Source: Pyricularia pennisetigena (Eukaryota; Ascomycota; Sordariomycetes; Magnaporthales; Pyriculariaceae). From it: 64,000 nucleotides of DNA. Shown here piece by piece: positions 61,245 to 64,000 of this stretch (position 1 is its first letter; each line of letters starts with the position of its first letter). The position numbers and the translations under genes were made by a program. The notes beneath the pieces are model-generated. The model worked only from the letters and a program-made list of their open reading frames with translations. It was not told where the DNA came from and made no database searches. Where the stretch lies: NCBI RefSeq assembly GCF_004337985.1, contig NW_021940923.1, forward strand, positions 186,001 to 250,000, read 5' to 3'.

Positions 61245-62007
61245 CTGGTTGTGACCATGTATGCAGGCGCTGGAAAAGCAACAGGATACACGCTGACGGT
61301 CAAATCAGTGTGATCCAGCTCAGCGACGAACGGTGCGGGTGTGTCCGTGTCTCCGCCCCTCTGGCCCTGTCAATCCTGACAGCTTGATTAGGGATGCGTG
61401 GCTGACCCTGCGGTGAGAGCGGAGAATCTCAAGTACCGTCGGGCCAAAGATGAGAGGGAACTATGATTGATTACGGTAAGGGGCTTTTGGGGGGTCGTGC
61501 CGCGTTGACCTGGTTGCCGATCATTTGGAGATGTACAGTATGGATGGTTGTGCCGGTTGTCCAGTCACACATAACCTTGCCCTACTCAGTCAGCTAAATG
61601 ATCCAAAGGGAAAGGTATGGACCCGAATGGGAGGTTGGTTTTCTACAAAGCTCGCACTGTTGAGGAAGATTCATTTTTGGTCTTTATCACAGTCTCCGAT
61701 GAACCCTTGCGGACTGTGCCTTACCCCCACTGAAGTCAGGATTGGCACCCAAGACGCTAAGCCTGTTTTAGACAGCTCCAATCCAAACCCCACCATTAAT
61801 CGATTAGCTCCACTAAAAAAAATCTGGACGTTGAAGCCGCGATTTGTCGGCAAACGCCTTGCGACACCAGAAAGAATTTGTTGCGGTGGGAATCCCCCGG
61901 TCCACGCGACTCTTCAGGCAAAAGAAGAGGAAGGAGAAACAAGAGAAATAGTAAGAACAAACTAAAAATACAGAAAACCGGCTTGGTCGAGAAAGCATTC
62001 AGCCACA
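61245..62007. other. Divergent promoter region, SSN3 / RPA43
   Basis: It contains both promoters. A purine-rich leader (about 61920-61980) directly precedes the RPA43 start. The 146-codon frame at 61525 does not resemble a protein family. Confidence 0.45.
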
Positions 62008-63621
62008 ATGCCTGCCATCATCGAAACCGACTTGCCTTCCTCCAAGGCGGACAAAAAGTCCAAGAAGAACAAGGAGAAGAAACGGCCGCGGGAAGACGAT
62101 GAAGCCACCGAGGCACGCAATCACAAACGATCCAAAAGTGAGGCCCCTGCCGCAGATGAAGCAGAAGAGGGTCAGCACGTCAATGGAGAGGAGAAAAAGA
62201 AACACAAAAAGTCGCGCAAGTCAAAGCAGACCAAGACGGATGATGTCGACGCGGAACCAGAACAGGTAGAAGAGGCCCGGTCCAAGAAGGAGAAGAAGCA
62301 AAAGAAGAAGAAGGATAAGACTGCAAATGGCGAGGATGTAGCAGAAGACGCTGTCTCTGAGTCGCCAGCTAAATCCACCAAGAAATCCAAAAAGAACAAA
62401 AGCGAGGTGGAAGCTGCATCAGAGACCGTGGTCGACGATGCAGCCACCGAAGAGGCCGCACTCGAAAAGAAGAAGAAGAAGAAGCGATCAAGGAGAAAGT
62501 CGGATCGTCCGGCAGAGGAGGAAGCTGAGGAGGACTCTGGTGCCGCCATTACCAAAAAGTCAAACTCCGAGGCTCTGCCGCCAGACTCTCCAGCCTCGCA
62601 GGGCTTCGCCCTCGACTTGATGGACGTCGACAGCCCCTCAATAGCACGCTCTGCCAAGTCCGACATACTTCAGCCCGCCCACGCGCCCTCGAACCCAGAA
62701 TTCCCCTTTGCCACACAAATCGTGTCGCTTTACGTCCCCCTGTTTCCCATCGGCTTCGACAAGCCCCTCACAAAGGTAGCAGAGCAGCACCTTCAGCCGC
62801 TGCTGAATCACTACTCGCCTCTGATGAAGGGCGTCCTGCTTGATTACAGACACGTCACGCTCGGCGAACACCCCACCCGTGCCGACCCCCGCAACCCGCC
62901 CACCGACCGAACCCCGACGCTGCTGTCTTGCAAGGACGAGTACGCCGTCGGCTTTGGCTGGCTGACGGCGGAGGTCTACCTCTTTGTGCCCCGCCGTGGT
63001 GCCTGGATGGAGGGCGTGGTCAACCTGCAGAGCGAAGGCCACCTGGGCGTCGTGTGCTGGAACCGGTTCAACGCCAGCATAGAGGCCAACAGGGTGCCCG
63101 AGGGGTGGAGGTTCATCGACGTTGTGCAAAAGGCCGAGGATGCCAAGAAGGCAAAGTTCCGGAACGCGGGCAAGAAGATCAACCTTGAGGAAGCTGAGGG
63201 CGAGGGCGACAAGGAAGCGGAGGCTGCTGATGAGGCCGGTGAAGACGACCAGGAGGACCTCGAGGCCAGCCTACAGCAGATGCACGCGACGGGATACTGG
63301 GTCGATGCGGCCGGCAAGCGCATCGCGGGCAAGGTGCGGTTCAGAATCAAGAACTTTGACGTCGGCACGGCGGGCGACCATGGCTACATCAGCATCGAGG
63401 GCACCATGCTGGATGATGAGGCGGAGCGGGAGCTGCGGGTCAAGGAGAAGGAGAGGGAAAAGGCCAGGATGGCCAAGGCCAACACGAGCGGCATGCTGAG
63501 GAGGTTGACGAGGAGCGTGCCCGAGTTCAGCATGACGAACTTTGGCAAGGAGGATGAGGAGCAAGACAGTTCAAAGAAGGTGGAGTTGTATGCTGGTAGT
63601 CGAGCCATGACGCCGAGCTGA
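62008..63621 (+). CDS. RPA43: RNA polymerase I subunit Rpa43
   Basis: The Rpb7-like stalk subunit of RNA polymerase I that contacts Rrn3 at rDNA promoters, in the nucleolus. A single exon of 537 residues. The first 220 residues are a Lys/Glu-rich tail with many KKSKKNK-type stretches, longer than in yeast (326 residues in all, from memory). The structured part starts at about 230: FPFATQIVSLYVPLFPIGFDKPLTKVAEQHLQPLLNHYSP, then GVLLDYRHVTLGE and the OB/S1-like segment DEYAVGFGWLTAEVYLFVPRRGAWMEGVVNLQSEGHLGVVCWNRFNASIE, typical of Rpa43. VRFRIKNFDVGTAGDHGYISIEGTML closes the OB fold. The start codon context is cacaATG. Confidence 0.9.
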   Translation: MPAIIETDLPSSKADKKSKKNKEKKRPREDDEATEARNHKRSKSEAPAADEAEEGQHVNGEEKKKHKKSRKSKQTKTDDVDAEPEQVEEARSKKEKKQKKKKDKTANGEDVAEDAVSESPAKSTKKSKKNKSEVEAASETVVDDAATEEAALEKKKKKKRSRRKSDRPAEEEAEEDSGAAITKKSNSEALPPDSPASQGFALDLMDVDSPSIARSAKSDILQPAHAPSNPEFPFATQIVSLYVPLFPIGFDKPLTKVAEQHLQPLLNHYSPLMKGVLLDYRHVTLGEHPTRADPRNPPTDRTPTLLSCKDEYAVGFGWLTAEVYLFVPRRGAWMEGVVNLQSEGHLGVVCWNRFNASIEANRVPEGWRFIDVVQKAEDAKKAKFRNAGKKINLEEAEGEGDKEAEAADEAGEDDQEDLEASLQQMHATGYWVDAAGKRIAGKVRFRIKNFDVGTAGDHGYISIEGTMLDDEAERELRVKEKEREKARMAKANTSGMLRRLTRSVPEFSMTNFGKEDEEQDSSKKVELYAGSRAMTPS

Positions 63622-63951
63622 CGAGGGTGAGGCTGCGTGGACTTGATGATGTTTTGGAGTGGTTGGGGGTAAAACGTGTTTGCATTTTTTTGACAGGGTT
63701 TCTTTCCGAGATATTTGTAGGGCTTACATTGATGTGGACGTTTTTACTTTCTCGCCTCTGTCGAGTTGCACGGTTGTCTGTCTGATTCTGGCTTGAAGGC
63801 CGCATTTGTAACGCCTGCCTAAGATGGCGAGAGGTACTAATCATTTCACGAGCTTGGACAGTCGAGCCCGGGAGCTAGAAGCATAAAAACAGATTCAGCA
63901 AGGACGGACAACATATCAACAACGGGACAATACATGTCACAAAGCGCACGC
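63622..63951. other. Convergent 3' intergenic region
   Basis: It separates RPA43 (+) from the gene entering from the right edge (-). Nothing recognised. Confidence 0.45.
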
Positions 63952-64000
63952 TTAATCCTCAACCTGAGAAAACTCGTCGATCAACTCCTCCACGTCCGTT
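63952..64000 (-). CDS. C-terminal end of a gene leaving the window
   Basis: On the minus strand the frame reads TDVEELIDEFSQVED followed by TAA at 63952-63954. The acidic ending and protein-like composition right up to the edge suggest the last codons of a gene that continues beyond 64000. Too little remains to name it; a chance frame of 15 codons cannot be ruled out. Confidence 0.45.
   Translation of the reverse strand, partial: TDVEELIDEFSQVED

Overview
This window is nuclear DNA of a filamentous ascomycete (Pezizomycotina, most likely Sordariomycetes; a Magnaporthe-like fungus is a guess). Genes are split by short introns of about 60-300 nt with GTRNGT donors, CTAAC/CTGAC-like branch sites and CAG/TAG acceptors. 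Pyrimidine-rich leaders precede starts, genes lie on both strands with no operons, and the proteins match fungal housekeeping families. Exon borders below were worked out by hand from splice signals, reading phase and family similarity; no search was run.

Layout. 1-3037: no gene seen. 3038-4810 (+): WW-domain, PYGQ-repeat protein. 5165-7315 (-): adenylosuccinate synthetase with an 8-nt micro-exon. 8596-10059 (-): Arp2. 10729-12029 (-): GTP cyclohydrolase II. 13380-14418 (+), 14853-16488 (+) and 16810-17696 (-): an NmrA-like oxidoreductase, a sugar-porter MFS protein and an Asp/Glu racemase-like protein, a small metabolic group. 18269-22873 (+): a 1534-residue intronless acidic nuclear protein with coilin-like ends, the most interesting gene here. 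26511-27338 (+): unrecognised protein. 28600-29860 (-): EEF2KMT/Efm3-like methyltransferase. 31429-33878 (-): Zn(II)2Cys6 transcription factor. 33879-45438: an 11.5-kb stretch without a recognisable gene.

45439-46953 (-) and 47533-48282 (+): a divergent pair, a PPIL4-type cyclophilin with an RRM and ribosomal protein eS24. 48946-49413 (-): small predicted secreted protein. 50915-51004 (-): intron-containing tRNA. 51374-52546 (-): SAGA subunit Sgf29. 53883-55292 (+): mannose-6-phosphate isomerase. 56917-57719 (+): Arf6 GTPase. 58639-61244 (-): CDK8/Ssn3 kinase with a 1.1-kb intron. 62008-63621 (+): RNA polymerase I subunit Rpa43. 63952-64000 (-): 3' end of a gene leaving the window.

Themes: several genes serve transcription and RNA biology (coilin-like protein, Zn2Cys6 factor, PPIL4-type cyclophilin, Sgf29, CDK8, Rpa43), translation (eS24, eEF2 methyltransferase, tRNA), actin and membrane traffic (Arp2, Arf6) and primary metabolism (AMP, riboflavin and mannose pathways). 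They are unlinked housekeeping genes, not one pathway.
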